Part shown: positions 1 through 4,345 of the stretch, piece by piece
Position numbering within the stretch: position 1 is the stretch's first letter
Layout of the letters: each line of letters starts with the position of its first letter
Source: Acidobacteriaceae bacterium
Lineage (GTDB): Bacteria; Acidobacteriota; Terriglobia; Terriglobales; Acidobacteriaceae
Direction: 5' to 3'
Length of the DNA: 6,136 bases
Assembly: GCA_003156235.1 (NCBI GenBank)
Contig: PMGP01000262.1
Span: 16,398 to 22,533, forward strand
The notes under the pieces: model-generated
Seen by the model: the letters and a program-made list of their open reading frames with translations, nothing else
The model's database searches: none
Told to the model about the DNA's origin: nothing
Made by a program: the position numbers and the translations under genes

Positions 1-148
1 CCACGGTGCGGTGACGGTCGTGCGTAAAGACGCGCAGATCATGCACCCCCACAGTCACCAGCCCTTCGGCCAGCGCCCGGCGGAGAATCCCGTTCTCGAA
101 GATGCTGGTGAAAAACTCCGGAAAGATGGTGACGATCTCGAAACGCAT
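1..148 (-). CDS. trmD: tRNA (guanine-N1)-methyltransferase TrmD, N-terminal part (runs off the left edge)
   Basis: Reading leftward from an ATG at 148-146, the 49 visible codons begin MRFEIVTIFPEFFTSIFENG and continue through GILRRAL to HDLRVFTHDRHRTV. This is the characteristic TrmD N-terminus: the first strand with IFPEFF, then the HDLR and DRHRTVDD-type segment. TrmD uses S-adenosylmethionine to methylate G37 of tRNAs that read CNN codons (Leu CUN, Pro CCN, Arg CGG), which prevents +1 slippage, notably at proline CCC. The trefoil-knot cofactor site lies further along and outside the window. An AGGGAG stretch ends one base before the ATG, a rather close ribosome binding site. The usual partner rplS is 3.6 kb away on the other strand rather than directly downstream in the same operon. 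Identification is firm from the N-terminus; intactness of the rest cannot be judged. Confidence 0.93.
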   Translation of the reverse strand, partial: MRFEIVTIFPEFFTSIFENGILRRALAEGLVTVGVHDLRVFTHDRHRTV

Positions 149-182
149 ACTCCCTGATGATATAGGGAAACTCCGCACAAGC

Positions 183-284
183 CTTTAGCGCGAGTCCACG
201 TTGCCTCAGGGGCTAAAGCCCAACGTCTTTCTTGATGCGTTTTCGGCACGACTGAAGTCGTGCCCTGATACAAAGCCAAGCATG
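183..284. repeat. REP-like intergenic palindromes upstream of trmD
   Basis: Two small palindromic elements lie side by side. The first has arms ACGTT (198-202) and AACGT (222-226) enclosing GGGCT (210-214) and AGCCC (217-221), giving an interrupted hairpin around the motif CTCAGGGGCTAAAGCCC. The second is a near-perfect palindrome with 9-bp arms, GGCACGACT (245-253) and AGTCGTGCC (256-264), separated by GA. From memory, both motifs recur between genes in acidobacterial genomes, often together, like REP/BIME elements moved by RAYT transposases. Only one copy of each is in the window, so the repeat status rests on recall. No gene is visible between trmD and the next start. Confidence 0.6.
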
Positions 285-355
285 AGCAGAGATTTCATCG
301 GCAAAGTTTTTCGCACCCAAAGTGAGCCGGATGTGTTCTACTTTTGGCAACTACT

Positions 356-1558
356 ATGGCAGACTTTGAATCGTTGTTAACCCGCTGGCAAACGGCCGGC
401 ATTCTGGATAGGGCCACCGCGCGCCACATCCGCGCCTGGGAATCGGAACAGAAGCACCCCGCCGGGCAAAGTTTGAAAAGCGTGGGCTGGCAGGTTATTG
501 TGGCGCTGATTCTGGGAGCCATTCTGCTGGCCTGCGGCGTGGCGCTGTTTGTTTCCGCTCACTGGGACAAGATCGGGCCATTCACGCGGCTGGCTGTGGT
601 GCTGGGAATGGTCAGCCTCTTCCATCTGGGCGGGAGCTGGGCGCGCAAGCGCTTCCGTGTGCTTTCGACGGCGCTGCACGCCGTGGGAACGCTCTCCACC
701 GGCGCGGCCATCGCATTGGTGGGGCAGATTTTCAACATTCACGAGCATTGGCCGGCGGCAGTGCTGATGTGGGCCCTGGCCGCGTTGGCGGGCTGGATTC
801 TGCTCCACGACGAAGCGCAACAGACGCTGACCCTGCTGCTTTTTCCGGCGTGGCTGCTCTCGGAGTTTTCCTATTACGCCGAAGGCCACATCGGCGAAAA
901 CGTCTATGCGGGCCGGTTCCTGATCGTTTGGGCAATTCTCTATCTCACATTTTTCCTGGGCTCCAAACGAAGGATTGTCCAGGGGATTCTCTTTGCTGTT
1001 GCGGCGATTGCCTCCGTGGTGGGAGTTGTCGTTTTGCTCGACGGCTGGAGTTCCTGGGGAGACCAAACTTATTTGTCGCTCGGAACCCGCACTTGGGGCT
1101 GGGTTTTCATTGCTGCAATTCCGCTGCTCTTTGCGGTCTTCAAGTTCTTCAAGAGCGTGATTACGGTGGCGGCTGCGATCTGCTTCTCGATAGCGCTGCC
1201 CTGGTGCCAGCGAATTGGAACATTGAATCACACAGGCGAAGACGGTCGTTATACCTCCTATGTCGGCAGTGAGCCTAACCTTGCCGCGCACGCGCTGGTT
1301 GCAGCTTTTGCCGTCTTCATCATCTGGTGGGGTGTGCGACAGACGTCGCAGGCGCTGGTTAATTTGGGTATCGTGGGCTTCGCCATCGCCGTAGGCTGGT
1401 TCTACTTCAGCGACATCTTCGACAAGTTTGGCCGCTCGCTGGGATTGATCGGGCTGGGCGTTCTCTTCCTGGCCGGCGGATGGGCGCTGGAAAAATGGCG
1501 GCGAAATCTGCTGGCCGGCATGGGAAAAGCGGAACTTTCCGATGAGGAGGCGCTATGA
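356..1558 (+). CDS. DUF2157 domain polytopic membrane protein
   Basis: From the ATG at 356 the protein has 400 residues. It opens with a cytosol-like segment of about 40 residues (LLTRWQTAGILD, like the short N-terminal region of DUF2157 proteins) and then has roughly ten hydrophobic segments. Family-like stretches are FVSAHWDKIGPFTRL near residues 65-80 and ALVGQIFNIHEHWP near 118-132. The protein ends in a short charged tail. Its biochemical function is unknown; DUF2157 proteins are inner-membrane proteins typically encoded beside a GDYXXLXY protein, and that partner follows here with an ATGA overlap, so the two probably act together. A TTG at 344 in the same frame could add four residues (MATT). 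Neither start has a visible Shine-Dalgarno sequence, and ATG is preferred as the commoner start codon. Family assignment is good; no role can be read from the sequence. Confidence 0.85.
   Translation: MADFESLLTRWQTAGILDRATARHIRAWESEQKHPAGQSLKSVGWQVIVALILGAILLACGVALFVSAHWDKIGPFTRLAVVLGMVSLFHLGGSWARKRFRVLSTALHAVGTLSTGAAIALVGQIFNIHEHWPAAVLMWALAALAGWILLHDEAQQTLTLLLFPAWLLSEFSYYAEGHIGENVYAGRFLIVWAILYLTFFLGSKRRIVQGILFAVAAIASVVGVVVLLDGWSSWGDQTYLSLGTRTWGWVFIAAIPLLFAVFKFFKSVITVAAAICFSIALPWCQRIGTLNHTGEDGRYTSYVGSEPNLAAHALVAAFAVFIIWWGVRQTSQALVNLGIVGFAIAVGWFYFSDIFDKFGRSLGLIGLGVLFLAGGWALEKWRRNLLAGMGKAELSDEEAL
1544..1550 (+). promoter_or_regulatory. Strong ribosome binding site for the GDYXXLXY gene
   Basis: GAGGAGG lies four bases before the ATG at 1555, inside the last codons of the DUF2157 gene. 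It fixes the start of the second gene and suggests translational coupling through the overlapping ATGA. Confidence 0.75.
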
Positions 1559-2136
1559 AATTTTCCAAAACCTCCATCGTTTTGCTTCTGATTCAGTTGG
1601 CGCTGGTCTCCTCCATCGCGGCCAAGTACCTCTACCAGCGCCGGAGCTGCCCGCGCGTCTGGGTGCAGGCAGCGGCCTACGATCCAAATTTACCCATGCG
1701 TGGCCGCTATCTGAGCCTGCAATTGACCGTGGACGGCTGCCAGAGCACATTGCCCAGCGCGCTGCACGCCATCTTTCCGCGCAACAGCGACGGCACCACC
1801 CGCAAGGCCGGCTTTCACATTATCAGGCAGGGAGCCGTTCATTTCCGCGCCAAGCTCAAGGTGGAAAACAATAGGCTGCTGGCCATCCGCATTCCGGAGG
1901 CTGACCAGAGCTCGAAGGGCATGAATGTAACTGCGTGGCCGGACTCGTCCTGCGATGCGATGCGCCTCGACCAGCCGGTGGATTTTTACATTGCCGAGCA
2001 CGCCGCGGACCCGACCCGGCTCCAGCCCGGTCAGGAGCTGTGGATGGAAGTGACCGTTCCGCCGCAGGGTCCGCCCCGGCCGCTTCAACTGGCACTGAAA
2101 GACAATGGCGCGTGGAAGCCGCTGGCTTTTCAATAG
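1555..2136 (+). CDS. GDYXXLXY domain protein, single-pass, partner of DUF2157
   Basis: This 193-residue protein starts with a short basic stretch (MKFSKTS) and a hydrophobic segment at residues 7-24, followed by KYLYQRR. It is therefore likely anchored in the inner membrane, or has a signal-type N-terminus, with the remaining 165 residues outside. The family's name motif appears in diverged form at residues 50-57 as GRYLSLQL: glycine, the first tyrosine and the central leucine are kept, while the aspartate is arginine and the last tyrosine is leucine. Cysteines at 32 and 62 flank this region and could pair in the periplasm. The start is fixed by GAGGAGG four bases upstream, and the ATG overlaps the TGA of the DUF2157 gene, so the two are co-transcribed and probably co-translated. 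The molecular function is not known. Confidence 0.8.
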   Translation: MKFSKTSIVLLLIQLALVSSIAAKYLYQRRSCPRVWVQAAAYDPNLPMRGRYLSLQLTVDGCQSTLPSALHAIFPRNSDGTTRKAGFHIIRQGAVHFRAKLKVENNRLLAIRIPEADQSSKGMNVTAWPDSSCDAMRLDQPVDFYIAEHAADPTRLQPGQELWMEVTVPPQGPPRPLQLALKDNGAWKPLAFQ

Positions 2137-2158
2137 CCACCCGCGGTGGGGCAGCCAG

Positions 2159-2200
2159 CGCTTGCGCGCCATGCGGTTTGTGCTATCCCACCCTTCCGCA
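2159..2200 (+). repeat. 42-bp direct repeat, left copy
   Basis: This stretch begins CGCTTGCGCGCCAT and ends ATCCCACCCTTCCGCA. By my hand alignment it matches the right copy at 3094-3135 at 37 of 42 positions, with all differences in the middle 12 bases. It lies in the 303-bp gap after the GDYXXLXY gene. It lacks the GCGGAAGGATGGGG right arm that follows the other copy and runs instead into what looks like coding sequence. Confidence 0.8.
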
Positions 2201-2205
2201 CAAAC

Positions 2206-2325
2206 TCCAAGCCGATCCCGCACATTCCACTGCCGTTCGAGGACGTGATGAAGGACATGCTCAAGGTGAAGCCGCCGGAGAAGGTACAGCGAAAGTCTGA
2301 CCACAACGCTAGAGTTTCAAAATAG
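2206..2325 (+). pseudogene. Probable tail of a small gene cut off by the repeat
   Basis: In the frame ending at the TAG of 2323-2325 the sequence reads SKPIPHIPLPFEDVMKDM, then LKVKPPEK and a basic tail. This has the amphipathic, proline-bounded look of real protein and resembles small hypothetical proteins I remember with a similar IPLPFED...LKVKPP segment. Upstream in frame the reading passes straight into the 42-bp repeat and no ATG is available; a GTG at 2146 would be the only start and would translate the repeat. The simplest reading is that the repeat or the flanking rearrangement removed the true N-terminus. The gap from here to 2440 shows nothing else I can support. Confidence 0.35.
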
Positions 2326-2439
2326 TAAACATTGCCGTGTGAGGGCCTAAAATGGTAGAAAGGTAATTCAAATGCACCGAGCGTTCGACCCACGGCTTGC
2401 GTCTAGCCGGTGTATTGTGAGGTAGGGTAGATTATTCCG

Positions 2440-2745
2440 ATGGCATCTCCGAATGCACTTTTCGTTGTCTTTGCAGTGTCCGACGCTACAGCTATTGAGG
2501 CTCGGCTTCAGACTATTGCTCCATGGCTGTCTTTGAATGTTGGCACGGGAGAGTGGCTTGTGATTGCGCCTACAGCAACCACAACTAAGGAACTCTCGGA
2601 GCGAATTGGTTTGGGGGTCTCTGACCCTGCTGGCCGTGGCATTGTCGTGCGAGCTGAAGGCTATTTTGGTCGTGCCCCCTCTTCTATTTGGGAATGGATT
2701 GCGACCAAGACTGGAGCAGACCTTGGTTCCCCCGCGCCCGTATAG
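2440..2745 (+). CDS. Conserved-looking hypothetical protein (N-terminal half of a two-frame gene)
   Basis: I do not recognise this 101-residue protein. It reads as a compact alpha/beta domain: a hydrophobic first strand (ALFVVFAVSD, residues 6-15), a helix (AIEARLQTIAPWL), a second strand pair around NVGTGEWLVIAP (33-44), a helix beginning TTKELSERIG, a strand GIVVRAEGYFG, and a final amphipathic SSIWEWIATKTGADLG. It stops at a TAG just after a run of five Cs. The following 97 codons of good-looking protein are in the +1 frame, so this is probably the front part of a protein of about 198 residues (2440-3037). GC content is visibly lower than in neighbouring genes, which suggests acquisition. 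No Shine-Dalgarno is at a proper distance; AGGG ends 12 bases before the ATG. A TAGATT six bases upstream could be a -10 box for a leaderless message. Confidence 0.6.
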   Translation: MASPNALFVVFAVSDATAIEARLQTIAPWLSLNVGTGEWLVIAPTATTTKELSERIGLGVSDPAGRGIVVRAEGYFGRAPSSIWEWIATKTGADLGSPAPV

Positions 2746-3037
2746 ACCAGATACCACATCTGCCGATGAAGTGCCCATCGCTGGGGGAAGTTCTGCGACT
2801 ACTGATCGGTTCTATGATCTCTCACTGAAGGTTGCCGGTATTGAGAGATCGATCACATATCTAGAAGGTCATGCGGAAACCGCAGACACAAAGCTCGATA
2901 CCATTTCCAGCAAGGTCACATCAGCCCTTTCAACCTTTAATGCGCTCAAATGGATTTTTGGTGCGTTAAGTATTGGCATCTGGGGACTTATTTCGGCTTT
3001 GTTCTTGATGTGGGCAAAACATTATTTCAACTTGTAA
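2564..3037 (+). CDS. Coiled-coil, C-terminal membrane anchor protein (C-terminal half of a two-frame gene)
   Basis: The open frame is 157 codons from an ATG at 2564, but only the part after about 2740 looks genuine. The earlier residues are the other frame of the preceding gene. The genuine part is a polar linker (RPDTTSADEVPIAGGSS), then a helix with heptad spacing (YDLSLKVAGIERSITYLEGH and on to TKLDTISSKVTSALSTF), then a 20-22 residue membrane segment (WIFGALSIGIWGLISALFLM) and a five-residue end (HYFNL) just before the stop. This is a tail-anchored layout, like small XhlA-type coiled-coil anchors, though no homology is claimed. A GTG at 2771 is the only in-frame start candidate within the genuine part and has no ribosome binding site. 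A single protein made with the upstream ORF after loss of one base, or by +1 slippage, is more likely. Confidence 0.5.
   Translation: MRLQQPQLRNSRSELVWGSLTLLAVALSCELKAILVVPPLLFGNGLRPRLEQTLVPPRPYRPDTTSADEVPIAGGSSATTDRFYDLSLKVAGIERSITYLEGHAETADTKLDTISSKVTSALSTFNALKWIFGALSIGIWGLISALFLMWAKHYFNL
2725..2745 (+). other. Frame junction: C-run where the hypothetical gene changes frame
   Basis: The upstream frame reads GGT TCC CCC GCG CCC GTA TAG here. Removing one base from the five-C run at 2729-2733 gives GGT TCC CCG CGC CCG TAT AGA and continues in the open downstream frame to the stop at 3037. Both frames are open across 2564-2745, but protein-like character passes from one to the other around this run. 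The cause could be a one-base insertion in the genome, a homopolymer sequencing or assembly error, or +1 slippage on proline CCC. The first two are likelier. Confidence 0.55.
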
Positions 3038-3093
3038 GCCTTCTTGGGTTTGTCAAGGGCATAGTTCCGCAGATTCCACTTGAAAATAATGTA

Positions 3094-3135
3094 CGCTTGC
3101 GCGCCATCCGCTTCGTAGTATCCCACCCTTCCGCA
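3094..3135 (+). repeat. 42-bp direct repeat, right copy
   Basis: Same orientation as the copy at 2159-2200: the first 14 and last 16 bases are identical, and the middle 12 carry five differences. Together the copies bound an 893-bp AT-richer segment. This copy runs on into an inverted arm that the left copy lacks, so it is probably the more complete one. Confidence 0.8.
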
Positions 3136-3156
3136 AAGTGAGCGGAAGGATGGGGC
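3121..3156. repeat. Hairpin-forming inverted repeat within the right repeat copy
   Basis: CCTTCCGC (3127-3134) pairs with GCGGAAGG (3142-3149) across the loop AAAGTGA. The stem extends outward by four further pairs (A-T and three C-G) after one C/A mismatch. The element looks like a REP-type unit. It lies beyond the 3' ends of two converging genes, the coiled-coil gene and the DinB-like gene, and could also stop or protect transcripts from either side. There is no T-run, so I do not call it an intrinsic terminator. Confidence 0.6.
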
Positions 3157-3186
3157 ACCCAAATCGTCGGGAATGACAATGTTACG

Positions 3187-3663
3187 TTAACGCGCCTTGA
3201 ACGGCCGGGCAGGTGCGGGTTGATTTGCGCCCACCTGGCCAGCCTTGATCTCGGCGACGAAAAAATTCTCGCCGTGGGTGGGACTGCCGGAGAGGCGGCG
3301 CAGCATGGCCAGTTGGCCCACGTGGGTGAGCGCGTCGGCCACGGGGCCCTGGAAAAGCCGCTCGGCAGGGGCGCGCAACTGCGCATCGGAGGCCAGGAAG
3401 GCGTCCAGAGTCTGGAGCGACTCGAAGAAGCGGCGCTGCTCCTCGGGCCAGGCACGTGGCTGGGAGGCTTGCCAGCGCTCCTGGCCGATGGCCGTGCTCA
3501 GCGCCCAGTCGAAGAGGTCGCCCATGTGGGCCAGAATCTGCACGGGCAGGCGGCCGGCGGCGGCAAAACCGGCAAAGTGATCGGGGGCGCCTTCCAGGGC
3601 GCGGGCGGCCCGGTAGGCAACGGTGGCCAGCGTGTGGCGCAACATTTCGCGTTTTTCGTCCAT
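3187..3663 (-). CDS. DinB-like (DinB/YfiT superfamily) protein
   Basis: This 158-residue protein starts at the ATG at 3663-3661 (MDEKREMLRH). It reads as a four-helix bundle with histidines at the places expected for the DinB metal site: H10 in the first helix, H46 in ILAHMGDL and H114 in LTHVGQLAMLRR, followed by a GENFFVAEI segment typical of the C-terminal part of this group. DinB-type proteins are cytosolic, often bind a divalent metal, and include damage-induced proteins and thiol-transferases; the substrate here cannot be told. The frame stays open upstream for another 30 codons, but those residues are cysteine- and phenylalanine-rich and unlike the family. The gene is divergent from rplS with 89 bp between them. 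Its only AGGAG is 14 bases from the start, while a TATAGT lies seven bases upstream. Confidence 0.82.
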   Translation of the reverse strand: MDEKREMLRHTLATVAYRAARALEGAPDHFAGFAAAGRLPVQILAHMGDLFDWALSTAIGQERWQASQPRAWPEEQRRFFESLQTLDAFLASDAQLRAPAERLFQGPVADALTHVGQLAMLRRLSGSPTHGENFFVAEIKAGQVGANQPAPARPFKAR

Positions 3664-3752
3664 AGAGGGAACTATAACTCCTGAAGCCCCGGCGCAAACC
3701 CGCCCATCTGTAGTAAACTGGAAATTCTGAGTCCAAAAGCAGGAAAAAACCA
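3664..3752. promoter_or_regulatory. Divergent intergenic region between the DinB-like gene and rplS
   Basis: These 89 bases must hold the promoters of both genes. On the minus strand, TATAGT (complement of 3671-3676) with TTTGCG 16 bases further upstream is a plausible -10/-35 pair. It would start transcription at or next to the ATG of the DinB-like gene. For rplS no convincing -35 is visible; TAAACT at 3714-3719 is a weak -10 candidate. AGGA at 3741-3744 is the rplS ribosome binding site, eight bases before its ATG. Confidence 0.35.
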
Positions 3753-4118
3753 ATGTCCATTCATCCCGTAATGCAGCGCTTGGCAGACAAGCTCAAGCGC
3801 ACCGACCTCCCCGAGTTTGTGCCTGGCGACCAGGTTCGCGTCCAGGTGAAGATCAAGGAAGGCGACAAGGAACGCTTGCAGGCCTTTGAAGGCCTGGTCA
3901 TCGCCATCAACAAAGGGCCCCAGGGCACCTTCACCGTGCGCAAAATGAGCTTTGGCCAGGGCGTGGAGCGCATCTTCCCGTTCAACTCCAAAGTGGTCGA
4001 CAAGATCGAGAAGATTCGCAGCTACAAGGTGCGGCGCGCCAAGCTGTTCTACCTGCGCGAACTGCGCGGCAAGGCCGCCCGTCTGAAGGAAGTGGGCCGC
4101 GCCGTGGCCAAGGCCTAG
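3753..4118 (+). CDS. rplS: 50S ribosomal protein L19
   Basis: The 121-residue product is full length for L19 (usually about 115-125). It starts with the N-terminal helix IHPVMQRLADK, followed by the beta-barrel with GDQVRVQVKIKEGDKERLQ (residues 25-43) and FEGLVIA (45-51). The family signature runs from RKMSFGQGVERIFPF (63-77) into NSKVVDKIE. The basic tail is RRAKLFYLRELRGKAARLK. L19 sits at the interface between the large and small ribosomal subunits and contributes to a bridge. AGGA eight bases upstream supports the start. It appears to be a single-gene transcript: the upstream neighbour is divergent and a strong terminator follows. That is unusual, because rplS normally ends an rpsP-rimM-trmD-rplS operon. 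Confidence 0.97.
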   Translation: MSIHPVMQRLADKLKRTDLPEFVPGDQVRVQVKIKEGDKERLQAFEGLVIAINKGPQGTFTVRKMSFGQGVERIFPFNSKVVDKIEKIRSYKVRRAKLFYLRELRGKAARLKEVGRAVAKA

Positions 4119-4139
4119 CCGTTCATCTTTTGCTTAACA

Positions 4140-4170
4140 GCAGCCCCGGCTTTGGCCGGGGTTGCTTTTT
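4140..4170 (+). terminator. Rho-independent terminator of rplS
   Basis: An 11-bp stem, GCAGCCCCGGC (4140-4150) with GCCGGGGTTGC (4155-4165), contains one G-T pair and encloses the tetraloop TTTG. It is followed directly by five Ts (4166-4170). It lies 22 bases after the rplS stop. Confidence 0.92.
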
Positions 4171-4181
4171 GGGTGGGTCAA

Positions 4182-4216
4182 CAGCCGTCAGCCGTCAGCT
4201 ATCAGCTATCAGCTAA
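4182..4216. repeat. 7-bp tandem repeat array, left arm (CAGCCGT/CAGCTAT)
   Basis: Five consecutive heptamers: CAGCCGT twice, CAGCTAT twice, then CAGCTAA. The array starts 12 bases after the rplS terminator. Its units are reverse complements of those in the right arm at 4274-4337; for example CAGCCGTCAGC at 4182-4192 is the exact complement of 4274-4284 and 4302-4312. Confidence 0.85.
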
Positions 4217-4273
4217 CAAAAAACAGCGGGCAATCAGCCACAGGCAGTGGCAGGCGGACAGCTCTCGATACAT

Positions 4274-4337
4274 GCTGACGGCTGACCGCTGACCGCTGAC
4301 CGCTGACGGCTGACCGCTGAAAAGCTGTAAGCTGTAT
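4274..4337. repeat. 7-bp tandem repeat array, right arm (GCTGACC/GCTGACG)
   Basis: Six heptamers of GCTGACG or GCTGACC in strict 7-bp register, then a degenerate GCTGAAA, one extra A at 4323, and two GCTGTAA/GCTGTAT units. The array ends at the ribosome binding site of the ABC permease gene. The 57 bases between the two arms contain nothing I can identify. Arrays like this can change unit number by slippage and can fold back on the left arm. Confidence 0.87.
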
Positions 4338-4342
4338 AGGAA
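4338..4342 (+). promoter_or_regulatory. Ribosome binding site deciding the permease start
   Basis: AGGAA ends three bases before the ATG at 4346. The internal ATG at 4412, which would give a start closer to that of many MacB-type permeases (MVLSEILKLA), has no such site, so the longer form is preferred. Confidence 0.5.
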
Positions 4343-4345
4343 CCA

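Noticed and set aside
344..355. TTG start for the DUF2157 protein
   Set aside because: It adds only four residues and has no ribosome binding site. The ATG at 356 is the more usual start, though TTG cannot be excluded.
377..1291. Minus-strand ORF of 304 codons opposite the DUF2157 gene
   Set aside because: It has low-complexity, Gln/Arg/His-rich composition with no domain-like segments. The plus strand encodes a coherent polytopic membrane protein.
1690..2304. Minus-strand ORF of 204 codons across the GDYXXLXY gene and the repeat
   Set aside because: It is antisense to a gene with a strong ribosome binding site and runs through an intergenic repeat.
2171..3141. Short reading MRFVLSHPSA / IRFVVSHPSA in both repeat copies
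   Set aside because: It is the translation of a non-coding intergenic repeat. The frames stop quickly or diverge outside the repeat.
3220..3684. Plus-strand ORF opposite the DinB-like gene
   Set aside because: The minus frame has the DinB histidine motifs; the plus frame is a Gly/Ala/Gln-rich complement with no recognisable features.
3664..3753. Upstream extension of the DinB-like protein
   Set aside because: The extra in-frame residues do not fit the family, would cross the rplS promoter and ribosome binding site, and would overlap the rplS start.
4182..4337. Possible CRISPR array
   Set aside because: The units are contiguous 7-bp repeats without spacers of 30-40 bp, and there are no cas genes.
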